From contig NC_079877.1 in NCBI RefSeq assembly GCF_029227915.1, forward strand, positions 20,549,851-20,613,850: a stretch of DNA of 64,000 nucleotides. The letters are read 5' to 3'. Positions 24,501 to 34,837 of this stretch are shown here, in pieces. The notes beneath the pieces were generated by a model. It was not told the origin of the DNA and searched no databases. It saw only the letters and a list, made by a program, of their open reading frames with translations. The first letter of the stretch is position 1. The number at the start of each line of letters is the position of its first letter. Made by a program: the position numbers and the translations under genes. Origin of the DNA: Hydractinia symbiolongicarpus (lineage: Eukaryota; Cnidaria; Hydrozoa; Anthoathecata; Hydractiniidae).

Positions 24501-25454
24501 ACCATAGACGAGTCGGCATGGTGCTTTCTCGGAGTTTTTCTTGGGTTTAAAGACCCTAATTTTGAACTTGAATTGCTTGGCAACCCCCTCCAAATCCACT
24601 AGCCTCGTAGGCCTGACGTCCTTACGCTTAAGCTTAGAGACCCCGTAGCACTCTCGAGCTAAGGTGAGAGCTGGCCTTGTTAGAAACTCTGTTCCTCGTT
24701 TTACGTTAACCCTATCTCTTACGGCCAAGCATCTCCTGAAACATAGGTTGTCCGTTCTGGCATCTTCACCATCCATAGCGTAGATGCACCTTTTTTTTTG
24801 ATACCAACCCGGGAGAGAGCCGCATCCCAAGAGGGGTTCGCGCGTGTTTATCACCTTAATCTGTACGTGATAGAAGATAATTTTGCCCTCATGCGCTCCC
24901 GGGTCTCGGTGGTCCTAACAGGTGGTATAAGCCCTAGTCCAGAACTCGTGATCCTCCAGATTGAGGAGCTTCATTTCGCATTCTTCTACGAACGCTTCGA
25001 TTTCCGCTATACTTGACAGCGACCTGGAGCTCTTAGTTTAGTGGTAATCAGACACATCGCTCCCACCCTTGTAAATATGACAGCTAAAGCTGTACACAAC
25101 CTTAACGCGCATGTCCACGTGTGGTGTAACTTTTTGGATAATCGCGTCTTTTAGAGGTTGGTTTAGATGCTTGTTGAAACGCCATGTTTTGATCCTATTT
25201 CCATCCTCCAACATCTGGATATCGTTCCCGGGGCCTTGATATTCAATATCCACCGTGTAGTCCTCCCTTGCCTCCTGTTCAATCTCGTCTTGAAACGTTG
25301 TACCACTCAAAATTTGTTACTTTGCCCTGTTGTAATAGAATGGAACGGTATTCCGCACACTCTGTAGTCGATCGGCAAGAGCGTCGCGAGTTGCCGCCAC
25401 TGGTGTCGACATGGTGATATATAGTTTGCTGATGGCATTCTTAAACCAATTCAT
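21531..25454 (-). pseudogene. Maverick DNA polymerase B, copy 2
   Basis: About 1300 codons from ATG at 25454 (MNWFKNAISKLY), 1 base after a TATAATAAA box, to 21531. Domains in order: N-terminal block (VAATRDALADRL), TREPLLGCGSLPGW, two CxxC/His finger motifs, an exonuclease region with FEFKALLSPLN (the catalytic Asp-x-Glu is lost), GFNSGKYD, motif A GYDANMLYPSTLMQDFP, a Cys cluster CRHRCKDSC, motif B GNSFYGKM, and motif C YMETDSAYFA, where the expected Asp is Glu. In-frame stops or shifts lie near 25320, 25040, 24920, 23370 and 22870-22530. It closely resembles copies 1 and 3. Inactive. Confidence 0.92.
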
Positions 25455-25455
25455 C

Positions 25456-25464
25456 TTTATTATA
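25456..25464 (-). promoter_or_regulatory. TATAATAAA box before polymerase copy 2
   Basis: Minus-strand TATAATAAA, then one G, then ATG. The identical arrangement precedes polymerase copy 3, and nearly identical ones precede both integrases and the capsid gene. Probable transcription-start-proximal box of the element. Confidence 0.55.
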
Positions 25465-25745
25465 TACAGAGTTTTTTGCAAAATGGTGATCTGGCATTTG
25501 CTCAATTTTTTGCCGAGCAAGCTGGGAATTTCCCCCTACTCCACTTACTCATTTGTTAAGGACATACCCTTGAATACCATGACTAAGCACCGCATGATGG
25601 GGTTTTTTCATGCATATCAATAGATTTTTGTACAATGAGGCGTGACAAAAAGTTGTGACGTCACAAGCGAAATTCTGTATGATATTTTTTATGAGAGTTT
25701 GACCGTAGTTTTTGGAAAATCCTGGGTATAAACCATCCCTACACT
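25465..25745 (-). repeat. Right terminus of the polymerase-copy-2 Maverick
   Basis: Non-coding sequence upstream of polymerase copy 2, ending ACCATCCCTACACT at 25745. Read inward this is AGTGTAGGGATGGTTTATAC, comparable with AGTAGTAGGGGATGAATTTAAG at the end of the 17.8-kb element. Satellite units begin immediately after it. The end assignment is by similarity and junction only. Confidence 0.5.
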
Positions 25746-28700
25746 AGCTAAAGACGTTAAACGTAAATCACGTGGTTCCAGGTATCTGCGCAGGTTGCCA
25801 TTGGTCTAGTAATTCCAGTCTTAATGGACTACAACGTCCCAAGCCGTTTTGCTTGGCACCATGGTCCTCTAGCAGAGTGAACTACCAGCACAGGCCGCTA
25901 AAGGCTGTAATATTGCCTACTACCGCCTAATAAAGGCCTTACACGTGAATAACGAAATTCTACGAGCCTGTGTAGGTTATGGTTGGCCAAGTCCTTCCAA
26001 TTTGAATAACCTACGGCGTCGCAACTCGTTCCCCTCGCCGACATGGCCTTATAATAACCATCAACTACGTGCATAGCCTTCAAAAGGCGGTATTATGGTC
26101 TCTTACGGCCTAATAAAGACGTTACACGAAAATCTCGTGATTCCACGAACCTCCACATGTCACCATCGGTGTAGTCCTTCCAGTCTCAATAGACCCCAAC
26201 GTCCCAAGTTGTTTTCCTTCCCGCCATAGGCCAATAGCACCGTCAATTACGTGCAAAGACGCTAAAGGCCGTAATATGACCTTTTGCCGTATAATTTAGT
26301 CCTTAAACGTAAATCACGTGATTCCACGAACATCCGCATGTCACCAATGGTGTAGTCCTTCCAGTCTCAATGGATCCCAACGTCCCAAGTTGTTTTCTTT
26401 GCCGCCATAGGCCTATAACACCGTCAGTTACGTGCAAAGCCGCTAAAGGCTATAATATGACCTTTTGCCGCCGAATTAAGTCCTTACATGTAAACACGTG
26501 TTTCCAGGTGACCGCACAGGTTGCCATTGGTCTAGTCCTTCCAGTCTCAATGGACTACAAAATCCCAAGTTGCGTTCCTTGGCGCCATGGCCTTATATCA
26601 CCATCAAATAAGTGCACATGTTGCTAAAGGCTGTATTATAGCCTTCTACCACCTAATAAAGGCCTTACACGCAAGTTACGAAATTCCAGGAGCCTGTGTA
26701 AGTTATGATCGGCCTAGTCCTCCCAGTCTCAATGGACTACAACGTCCAAGTTTTTTTCCTTGGCGCGATGGCCTTATATCTCCGTCAAGTACGTGCATAG
26801 GCCACTAAAGGCTTTAGTATGGCCTTCTTCCGCCTAATAAAGGCCTTACACGAAAATCACGTGGTTCCAGATGTCCGCGCACCTTGCCACTGGTCAAGTC
26901 CTTCCAGCCTCAATGAACTACAACGTCCCAGGTCATCTTCCTTGCGCCATGGTCTTATATAACTGTCACGTACATGCACAGGCCGCTAAAAGCTGTAATA
27001 TCGCCTTTTGCGGCCTAATTAAGTCCTTACATGTTATTGACGTGGTTCAGCGTATCCGCGCAGGTTGCCATTGGTCTAGTCCTTCCAGCCTCAATGAACT
27101 ACAACGTCCCAAGTGGTTTACTTTTGCGCGATGGCCTTTTAACTGCGTGAACGCTACTAAAGCCTGTAATATTGCCTTTTACCGCCTAATAAAGGCCTTA
27201 CACGTAAATCACGAAGTTACACGAGCCTACACAGGTTATGATCGGTCTGGCCCTTTCAGTCTCAATTGACTCTAACGTCCCAAGTTGTATTCCTTGGCCT
27301 TATATCCCCGTCAACTACGTGTAAAGGCGCTAAAGGCTGTAATATAACCTTTTGCCACCTAATTAAGTCCTTACACGTAAATCACATTATGCCACGAGCA
27401 TGTGTATGTTGCCATTGGTCTAGTCCTTCCAGTCCAAATGGATTACAACGCTCCAAGTTGTTTTCCTTGGCGCTATGGCGTTATAGCACTGTCATCTACT
27501 TGCACAGGCAATTAAAGGCCGAAATATGGCCGTTTTGCCGCCTAATTAAGCCGTTACACAAAAATCACGTGTTTCCAGGTGTCCACGCAGTTGCCATTAG
27601 TCAAGTCCTCCCAGCCTCAATGAACTGCAACGTCCCAAGTTGTTTTCCTTGACGCCATGGCCTTATATCACCGTCATATATCACCGTCAAGTACATTCAC
27701 AGGCCACTAAATGCTGTAATATGGCCTTTTTTGGCCTAATAAAGGCCTTTCACAAAAATCACGTTAATCCACGAGAGCGCACAGATTGCCAACGGTCTAG
27801 TCCTTTTAGTCTCAATGGTCTACAATGTTCCAAGTCATTTTCCTTGCGGCGATGGCCTTTTATCACCGTCAAGTACGTGCACAGGCCGCCAAATGCTGTA
27901 ATATTGCCTTCTACCACCTAATAAATGCCTTACACGTAAATCACGAGTTCCACGAGCCTGCGCTGGTTATGATCGGTCTAGTCCTTCCAGTCTCAATGGA
28001 CTACAACTTCCCAAGTTGTTTTCTTTTGCGCCATGGCCTTCTAATAGCGTGAACTTCGTGTTCACGCCACTAAAATCTTTAATATTGCCTTTTACCGCCT
28101 AATAAAGTCTTTACACGTAAATCATGAGGTTCCACGAGCCTGCGCAGGTTATGATCGGCCTAGTTCTTCCAGTCTAAATGGACTCAAGCGACCCAAATTA
28201 TTTTCCTTGGCGTCATGCCCTTATATCACCGTCAACTACGTGCACAGGCCACTAAATGCTGTAATATGGCCTTTTGCGGCCCAATAAAGGCCTTACACAA
28301 AAATCACGTAGTTCCAGGTGTCCGCGCAGGTTGCCATTTGTCTAGTCCTTCTAGTCTCAATGGGCTACAACGTCTCAAATCGTTTTTCTTGGCGCCATTG
28401 CGTTATGGCACTGTCAAGTACTTGCACAGGCCGTTTAAATCCGAAAAATTGTCTTTTGTCGCCTAATTAAGTCCTTACACTTAAATCACGCGGTTCCACG
28501 AGCCTGCGCAGGTTATGATGAGCCTAGTCCTTTCAGTATCAATGGACTACAACGTTCCAAGTCGTTTTCCTTTCAGAAATGGCCTTATATTGCCGTCAAG
28601 TACCTGCACAGGCCACTAAAGGCTGTAATATTGTCTTCTACCGCCTAAGAATGGCCTTACACGTTAATCACGAGTTTCCACGAGCCTGCGCAGGTTGCGA

Positions 28701-28830
28701 TTGGTCTGGCTCTTCCAGTCTCAATGAACTACAACGTCGCAAGTCGTTTTGTTTTGCGCCATGGTCTTTTAACGGCGTAAACTTCGTGCTTAGGGCGCTA
28801 AATGCTGTAATATTGCCTTTTACCATGTAA
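25746..28830. repeat. Satellite block A, about 180-bp unit, about 17 copies
   Basis: A degenerate head-to-tail tandem array. Repeated landmarks are AAATCACGTGGTTCCA, GCGCAGGTTGCCATTGG, CAGTCTCAATGGACTACAA, CGTCCCAAGT, GGCGCCATGGCCTTATA, ACTACGTGCACAGGCC and CTAATAAAGGCCTTACAC. Successive copies of the CAGTCTCAATG landmark lie at about 26176, 26357 and 26537, giving a period of 180-181. Because 180 is a multiple of three, long shadow open frames recur on the plus strand. Not a gene. Confidence 0.9.
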
Positions 28831-28976
28831 AGAGTGCGGTGGTAGAGATATATGCCAGCATGAAAACGGAGGGCATATTGTAAGGACCGTAAGGGCAGTC
28901 AGATTTGCGAGCATGAAAAACAGATGGCTTGCTGCAAAGACTGCAAAGAAGGGCAACCGATATGTCTCCGAATAAA
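28831..28976 (+). pseudogene. Truncated CxH-repeat fragment
   Basis: On the plus strand, about 28857-28965 encodes YCKDRKGSQICEHEKQ and CCKDCKEG, two degenerate repeats of the CxH family seen in the HNH genes. It begins abruptly at the edge of satellite block A and ends just before the start of the next gene, so it is the left break of the 28.8-38.8 kb Maverick piece. Confidence 0.6.
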
Positions 28977-29369
28977 TGACAACGATCGCTGTACTCGTAG
29001 CAGGTGCCGCTATAAATGCATTAGCATTCTCCGCTACAAATTTTCTATTTAGCAAGCTCTCGAGACACGGTGAGGCTGAGCGGAAGAGGCACGATGAAAC
29101 CATGGAACAACTACAAGCAGCCCAGGCAAAGTGGATACAAGATTGACAAGCCAAATTGGTTTGCTGAGCAACGGGAACTGCAAATAAAGGCTGGTAAAAG
29201 CCTGAGAGAATTGGACGATAGTATGTACAGATACTACATTGTTTTGGACAAGAAGGCCCCACAATTGAAAGATTTTTACACCCCTTCAAAGCAACAACAA
29301 GATGAGGAATTGTTCTTCGTTGTTGGCTCATTGTCTCTGCTAGGCTTCGCGGCATATAAGTATTTGTAA
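28977..29369 (+). pseudogene. Conserved Maverick protein (NALAFS...LFSKLS type) upstream of integrase, copy 1
   Basis: ATG at 28977 starts a hydrophobic N-terminus (TIAVLVAGAAINALAFSATNFLFSKLS), then GEAERKRHDETMEQLQAAQAKW, a charged helix. A frame slip near 29140 moves it to the frame reading WFAEQRELQIKAGKSLRELDDSMY, DFYTPSKQQQDEE and a C-terminal hydrophobic end (FFVVGSLSLLGFAAYKYL). It lies 28 bp before the integrase start, as its paralogue at 47934-48332 lies before integrase copy 2. Function unknown; the shape suggests a two-anchor membrane protein with a coiled middle. Confidence 0.68.
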
Positions 29370-29385
29370 GAACGCTTTTAACATG

Positions 29386-29394
29386 TATAATAAA
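29386..29394 (+). promoter_or_regulatory. TATAATAAA box before integrase copy 1
   Basis: TATAATAAA at 29386-29394, three bases, then ATG at 29398. It matches the integrase copy 2 arrangement base for base (TATAATAAAGACATG). Confidence 0.6.
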
Positions 29395-29397
29395 GAC

Positions 29398-30403
29398 ATG
29401 TCAAAAGCATCACATAGTGTTACCGATGAGGAGGCGGAAAAATTAAGCCAAATTTACTACATGCCAGAACATCTCTGGACCGGGTGCAAAGCTATCAAAT
29501 TACTCGCGAAGGAAAGCGGTCTATCCAAAAAGCTAGTAACCCATTGGCTGAGTAGGCAACTCTTGTGGCTGAGACACATCAAAGGCCCAAAACGTATTGA
29601 TTATCCGCATTTTACCATTACAAGACCTAATGAGATGCACCAGTCTGATCTGTTGTACATACCCCATGATCGGTTGTATGGCAATACGTACAAATATATC
29701 CTGACAGGGATTGACGTTGCCTCAAGGTACAAAGTAGCCAGACCCCTAAGAACCAAGAAAGCCAGCGAGGTCGCGGGATGATCCAAGATATTTATAAAGC
29801 AGGACGTTTACACTTCCGAAAAACCTTTCAATGCGATAATGGTTCCGAATTCAAGTCAGATGTAACGAAGCTGCTAGAAGGCAAGGGGTGGAGATTAAAC
29901 GGGCTACTACAAAATACCATCATACGTTTACAGCCTTTGTAGAGTCGTACAACAAGGTCCTCGCCGAATGACTCTTCAAGCCCCAGGATGCATAAGAGTT
30001 GGTTTCTGGGGAGCCTAGCTCCATTTGGGTCAAGCACCTGTACACTATCGTAAAAAGTTTAAACAACAGCAAGACTGCCATGATTGAGATAAAACCTAAC
30101 AAGGCCATCAAACTGCATGAGATACCGCCCGCGAGAATCGAAGAATATCCCGAGTTAAGCCCCCTACCTGAGGATGGTTTGTACTTGTATTTACCACAGC
30201 CGGTGGAGGAACATAGCGACTCGAAAAGACGCGCAACTGACACCTTTTGGAGCAAACATACTTACAGGTTGGACCGTATAGTAGCAGGTAGTCGCGTTTT
30301 GTACTATTTAACGGACGGCCCTGAAAGGAGCTTCGTCTCGGAAGAGTTGATGCTTATTCCTGAAGATGTCCAGATACCGCCCGAGCATATCAAGGAATGT
30401 TAA
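29398..30403 (+). pseudogene. Maverick RVE-family integrase, copy 1
   Basis: A retroviral-type integrase that inserts the element into DNA. Starts MSKASHSVTDEEAEKL. The N-terminal helix-turn-helix-like part (KAIKLLAKESGLSKKLVTHWL) replaces a visible HHCC motif. Core: first Asp in HQSDLLYIP, second Asp in FQCDNGSEFKSD, Glu in TAFVESYNKVL. The C-terminal chromo/SH3-like part is YRLDRIVAGSRVLYYL...FVSEELMLIPEDV. Frameshifts near 29780 and 29893 and stops near 29970 and 29995 break it, though the catalytic residues are all still spelled. Its TAA (30401-30403) overlaps the stop of the opposing gene. Confidence 0.9.
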
Positions 30404-30966
30404 TAGTTCTTCATTCGTTCCTCTAGGGCATCCAAATCTGTTTCAACCAAAGCATCATCCTTGTAATCATCTTCATTCGGATCTCTTACATAGTCCAAAG
30501 ATTGTTGGGTGTAGAACAGGTACCCATAAACGATGCCTTTGATGACATTAGACTCATTCTCCAAATCAATATCGACTAGACGTCTATCCAGTATCGGAAA
30601 TTTGCCAAATCCGATAGCTTCAAGCCTTTATCCTTGATGACCTCGTAACAGAGTGCCCCATACTTGTTCTCATTAACAGAAAAAATATAAAGTCCTAGGG
30701 TTTAAATATCGGTCTCTAGATCCCCGTTGATCTCACTTCTTGCGAATGTACCCCCATGCTTTCCTTCCTGACCATACCCTGTGTAAAAGATCGTCGTCCG
30801 TAGGGTATTCAAACCCTTCATAGTATTCCCCATTTCGATACCTAAAAGTTTCCATGCAGGTAGGGCAATAAACAGTCACTGATCCTGCCTTTATACAACA
30901 TCGCAGCACAGGTACTCTTATATCATAATCCCTTGTAAATTGCTGTTTTTGTACATATGCTTCCAT
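30400..30966 (-). pseudogene. Conserved Cys protein (VLRCC...CxxC type), copy 1
   Basis: Starts MEAYVQKQQFTRDYDIRVPVLRCCIKAG, then YCPTCMETFRYRNGEYYEGFEYP. It then breaks and continues in fragments (KDKGLKLSDLANLEKF, LDRRLVDIDLENES, VIKGIVYGYLFYTQQSLDYVRD) to a stop at 30400-30402. The paralogue at 50386-50958 has the same blocks. The RCC plus CPTC pairs could bind zinc. Function unknown. It is convergent with the integrase, overlapping it by the stop codon. Confidence 0.65.
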
Positions 30967-31134
30967 CTTTTTGATATTTCAATACCTTATATCTCGAAGC
31001 CAAACTGGTCAATAGAGGGGGCTCATGGGAGGTTCCTCACTTTTGCCTATAGTTTTCACTACCCGCAAGAGTAGTAAAAATTGTGTTTGGTTGGGTGTGG
31101 ACAGATCTGTCCACACCCTGGGGACCAGCGTCGC

Positions 31135-31937
31135 CTACGACATATCAATGTCAATCATTCCGTCAAATAGATCCCGCGTATCATCGTCGGGTAACGTGAA
31201 ATGTAAAAGGTAAAATCTCTCAATGCCTAGGGTATCGTTCCTGAATCGGCACCAGGCATGCACTGCATTAGGGTCATCGCATTCCGGTTTCCTCGTGGTC
31301 ATATTAGGGTACATTGCTTTTAACGTGTTTATTCTTGCACCGAGTTGCCTACGCGGGCATCGGATCACATAGTGCTTATGTATACTTTTTTTCCATGCTC
31401 GTGAGGATCGTTTTTATCAACCACATATAGCACAGTATCATATTGATATCGGTGTGGAACATGTCTTTCTTTAAGTCTCGCATTTTCCTTAGTCTGTACC
31501 TCAAGTTCGTCCCCGAGTACCATCAGCTGACTATCTCTGCCGTCTAGATCATCCTCGAGTATAGCGACGGCAATATCTCTGTCCTCCAGGGCCTGGCGCT
31601 GCTTCTCAAGTTCGTCTTGTAGTTTTTTCACACCTCCCCGGGCAAGCCATTTGATTAGCCCTACAGCTTTAGGCTTTTTTCACCTACGCACAATTTCTAA
31701 TGCCTGATCCAATGTGACGAAAGCGTCATGCCTATTTTGGGCCTCATTTAGTGGTGGGTTCCCAACCCCTGCCCCTATAAGATCGGCGCGCGGCGTAGTC
31801 TCAATATCTGAAAACATGTGACAAATATCAACGAGTCCCAAAATCCTACCAATATTGGCACGTTTGAACATAGGTTCATCCTGCTTATTGGATAGGATCT
31901 CGATGGCCTCTGCGTTGAACTTAACTTACGACGACAT
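31135..31937 (-). pseudogene. MSV199/BRO-like protein with coiled coil and DUF3627-like end, copy 2
   Basis: ATG at 31937 with a stop three codons later, then FNAEAIEILSNKQDEPMFKRANIGRILGLVDI, AFVTLDQALEIVRR, KPKAVGLIKWLARGG. This is the pattern of MSV199 or BRO-N DNA-binding domains (FK..DIG..L, then F.T...L..). A coiled coil follows (31631 downward: LQDELEKQRQALEDRDIAVAILEDDLDG). The C-terminal domain RYQYDTVLYVVDKNDPHEH, MIRCPRRQLGARINTLKAMYPNMT, HAWCRFRNDTLG matches the 17901-18328 copy. Frameshifts lie near 31370 and 31680. In large DNA viruses such proteins bind DNA and may act in regulation. Confidence 0.74.
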
Positions 31938-32044
31938 CTTTCTATTATAGCAACGTAGGCCAGAGGATTTCAACGTGGTCATAAATTATAATTTTAATTC
32001 CCACAAAAGAGTATTAAAATTGTGTTTGGTTGGGTGTGGGCTTC

Positions 32045-32704
32045 CTATTCTGTAATATATCGATTGCCTTTTGATATGTTCTCACCCGCCCACGTAGGTT
32101 GAGTGTTGGAATAGTGAAGCCTTTTTGCCACCTCAGCAAGCGATGGGGGATTGCCATTCTCTCTATATTTAATCGGGATCTTATGATCAATGTGCTACTC
32201 CCCATGGTTGTCCTAGGTCATGACCTCAACAAACCGGGCCTCAATATGGACCCGCAGCGTGGATATATCACACCCAAGATACTCCTGGGAGCTGAGCTCC
32301 TTGTTTCCCTGTAGGGCCTTGTGGGTTCGACATCGTACAACGGAAGCGAGATGTCCAGCAGGATCGCAAATGGGGCAACGCAGCCTCCGTTTTTTATGGT
32401 AGCAATACTGACTCCCCTTACAGTCTTTGCAATAGGCCCTCTGTCTTTCATGGTGGCAGATCTGACTGCCCTCGCAATCTTTACACTGCTCCCTCCGTCT
32501 TTCATATTTGCAAATCTGGCTACCCTTGCAGTCTTTGCAATATGCCATCACACTTTCATGGGGGCATTTGTTTTTGGCACGCTGCTGTATCTTTTTATCC
32601 AAACAACATATGCACCATTTTGTCCGTTGACCTTTCCCCTTAATCCCAAAATTGTCCATAGATAAAAAGTATTTACATTTTTGGCAGCTCTTGGTTCCTT
32701 CCAT
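32045..32704 (-). pseudogene. CxH-repeat HNH endonuclease (copy D, most repeats)
   Basis: Starts MEGTKSCQKCKYFLSMDNF. A four-Cys module, then four CxH-x7-CxxC repeats (CPHESVMAYCKDC, ICKYERRREQCKDC, ICHHERQRAYCKDC, YCYHKKRRLRCPIC). A linker with EYLGCDISTLRVHIEARF leads to HIDHKIPIKYRENG and LHYSNTQ...GNRYITE at the stop (32045). There are two in-frame stops close together (after EVMT and before HIDHK). This is the clearest view of the full architecture: Cys module, CxH array, HNH nuclease. Confidence 0.85.
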
Positions 32705-32745
32705 ATTGACTCGCTTCTGACTCTGATGACAAACACAAGTTGTGG

Positions 32746-33368
32746 TCACTCGAGAATCTTCCAAGTCCTAGGATGTTCCAATTTCACATACAGGCATGCA
32801 TGCTTGAATTTTTTCAGATCAGTCTTGATATTTTCCCAATCGGGTATTAAATTCGTCTCCTCATCGATTAGCCTCATGTCACTGCGCTCGTGAGGGTACC
32901 AGAGAAAGACCTACTTCTTTTGACGACGAATTTTCTTGGGGAGAGCTGTATACAATTGGGTTAATTGCCACAAATTATGCTTCCTATGTCTACCTGAAAT
33001 GGCTTATTTAATTAGGGATTGCCGACGCTTATCGAGGCTTTCGTCAGATATCATGTCGTCAACTATGAAGAGACTCTCCTCGACTGCCAGTAACGACGAC
33101 TGTTTTTTGATCCATTCAAAAAGCTCATTTCCGGGGTCTATTAGGAACACGTAAGGGTCCTTCCAAAATGAGGCCCTCTCAAGGTATGTCTACCGTAAGG
33201 TAGGGCAAAGTATCACTATATTGTGATAGTGTGTCCTATACTCATTTTCCAGTAGGTCCAAAACACGTTGTGTCTTGCTGCAGCTTGTGGGTCCTGTGAA
33301 AATTGCCGTGCACGGTTCCTTCACAATGTCTGAAATTTTATTTAGTAGTTGCTCCACTTCCTGTCGTG
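32746..33368 (-). pseudogene. Maverick A32-like packaging ATPase, copy 1
   Basis: A FtsK/HerA-type ATPase expected to pump DNA into capsids. Near 33290-33260: CTAIFTGPTSCSKTQRVLDLLE, a Walker A in which the Gly before Lys is Ser. Then NIVILCPT, YLERASFWKDPYVFLIDPGNELFEWI, and Walker B SLFIVDDM. Near the end are SGRHRKHNLW (arginine and sensor region), FLWYPHERSDM and YVKLEHPRTW. There are stops near 33190 and 32990 plus a shift. Alignment with 51898-52525 is collinear. It lies between a zinc-ribbon gene and an HNH gene. Confidence 0.85.
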
Positions 33369-33835
33369 AATTTTAGGGTATATCGCGGAACAGCTTGAAC
33401 AAATTAATACACCACCATGATTATTCACCAAAGACCCCCGGCAGGCAGGACAGAGCTTGGTATTTTGTGTGTGGTATTCGAGGGGTACTGGAGTATATAT
33501 TAATTTTCCTTGTAGGCATCGCAATACCTTGCGGTACCTCTCGACGAGCCGTGCCTTTTCCTGGCTCTCGGAGGGTGCCACGATGAGTTCAATGTACCGG
33601 GGTATAATATCGTATGTGAGCAGGTTATACAAAAGCAGGTAATTCTCATCCCGTAGAAACCCTCTAATTTCTATATCTATGGCAAGAGGGTCTACCTCGT
33701 GTTCGATAACATGGTCCTTGTTTTTGGTACGCCTCTTCCTCTTCGCTTTATCCAGACAACCTATACAACTCTTCGTCCTAGTATTGCCCCTAATCCTAAA
33801 CTTGTCTGGGGTTAGAATGTGCTTGCATTTTTAAC
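33340..33835 (-). pseudogene. Zinc-ribbon protein with N-terminal Cys module (possible late-transcription-factor-like)
   Basis: In one frame from about 33835: KCKHILTPDKFRIRGN, SCIGCLDKAKRKRR (the same four-Cys module as the HNH family), then a new region HVIEHEVDPLAIDIEIRGF, NLLTYDIIPRYIELIVAPSESQEKARL, and a C-terminal ribbon CPACRGSLVNNHGGVLICSSC with YPKIHDRKWSNY at the end. The C-terminal ribbon with YPKIH resembles late transcription factor 3 proteins of large DNA viruses, but this is a weak, motif-level suggestion. The frame opens with a stop, so the start is unclear. No counterpart is seen in the 41-59 kb element. Confidence 0.5.
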
Positions 33836-34163
33836 ATGCCCTGATCTCCATTTAGTATCCAGGTAGTCGCCTTGTGTATTGCCTTGGCAAGCTCGGCGAG
33901 CGTCGGAGACCTGCCAGTTTCCACATGCTTAAACGGTATCTTATGGTGAACGTGCAGGAATTCATAATCTTCCCATGTCATACCCCCGGAAAACTGGGCT
34001 TCAATATAACCTCTACAGATAGCCATGAGCTCATATAGAGGGGGGACATTTTCTTTCCAGTTAGGCACCATATACATGTCTTTGTAGTTTCACCATTGCC
34101 CTTGATCTTGGAATTGTCTAGGGTTAAAAGGCGTTTACATCTCTGGCACTTGGTTCCTTCCAT
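33796..34163 (-). pseudogene. HNH endonuclease-like protein, short form (copy B')
   Basis: Starts MEGTKCQRCKRLLTLDNSKIKGNGETTKTC at 34163. After a frame change the sequence reads YELMAICRGYIEAQFSGGMTWEDYEFLHVHHKIPFKHVETGRSPTLAELAKAIHKATTWILNG. It is a close paralogue of 18744-19083 with the same HVHHKIP core and no CxH array. The following Cys/zinc-ribbon gene overlaps or abuts its end. Confidence 0.7.
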
Positions 34164-34205
34164 ATTTCTATTTGCCTAGGGGCAAATAGAAATTTCACTA
34201 GGCGC

Positions 34206-34460
34206 TCATTTAGGTTTCGGCACGATACTCGCAGGGATCCATCCCTTAGAGACAGCCATCTCGCGGCTCGCCCAGCCTGCAGCAAAATAGGCCATCATCT
34301 TAAGGACGTCATTAGTGTCCATTTTTGTAGAAGGGCGTGAAATACCCAACAATTTCTTACCCGCCATGGCATAGGCAAAGGTGATACTAAGGTTCACGAC
34401 AGTTTCATATAGCATGTCCAGGATCTCCTTTTCTTTCGGGGTTACGTTGCTTGTCGTCAT
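34206..34460 (-). CDS. Conserved small Maverick protein (MTTSNVTPKEKEIL type), second copy
   Basis: An open 84-codon gene, almost identical to 19778-20032 (MTTSNVTPKEKEILDM, AYAMAGKKLLGISRPSTKMDTNDVLKMMAYFAAGWASREMAV, PASIVPKPK). It keeps the same neighbours: HNH gene on one side and MSEE membrane protein on the other. Function unknown. Confidence 0.72.
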   Translation of the reverse strand: MTTSNVTPKEKEILDMLYETVVNLSITFAYAMAGKKLLGISRPSTKMDTNDVLKMMAYFAAGWASREMAVSKGWIPASIVPKPK

Positions 34461-34487
34461 TTATTTAGTGTTATTTTTTGAAAAAAT

Positions 34488-34832
34488 TCAATGCATCTTG
34501 AAAATGTCAATCTGAGGCTGAGTTTTGCTATGTTTTCCCTGCTGTGGCTCGGGTGTGGTGTTTTGAGATTTGTTTCCGGACTTATACCACCATATACCAA
34601 CCCCTATGGCAAGCATGGCCAAGGTCCCTACGCCGTACATGTATACATCCGTTGTCTTGCTAGGACCTGCGACAGGTTCTTGATCGTCTGGTGAAGAACC
34701 TTTGCCCACGTTCTTATGTAAGTTGGCCTTGTTCTTTTGGTTCCATTTGGCAAGTCTCTTGCCAGCGGCAACACGACCCTCGTTCTTCTTGGTTATGACT
34801 CTCTCTTCTTGTTTTTGTTTTTCTTCACTCAT
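34488..34832 (-). CDS. Conserved single-pass membrane protein (MSEE type), second copy
   Basis: 114 open codons: MSEEKQKQEERVITKKNEGRVAAGKRLAKWNQKNK, a linker, membrane segment VYMYGVGTLAMLAIGVGIWWYKSG, then a polar tail ending DIFKMH. Aligns with 20039-20377 over its length. An AT-rich CTATAGGATAA precedes the ATG. Confidence 0.72.
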   Translation of the reverse strand: MSEEKQKQEERVITKKNEGRVAAGKRLAKWNQKNKANLHKNVGKGSSPDDQEPVAGPSKTTDVYMYGVGTLAMLAIGVGIWWYKSGNKSQNTTPEPQQGKHSKTQPQIDIFKMH

Positions 34833-34837
34833 TTATC

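Noticed and set aside
26370-28830. Series of 75-132 codon plus-strand open frames in the satellite blocks (also 38774-41190 and 59069-61621)
   Set aside because: They are the same 180-bp monomer read in frame, with frequent stops and no independent evidence of coding.
25746-28830. CRISPR-like array
   Set aside because: Units are about 180 bp with no separate repeats and spacers, in a eukaryotic context; it is a satellite.
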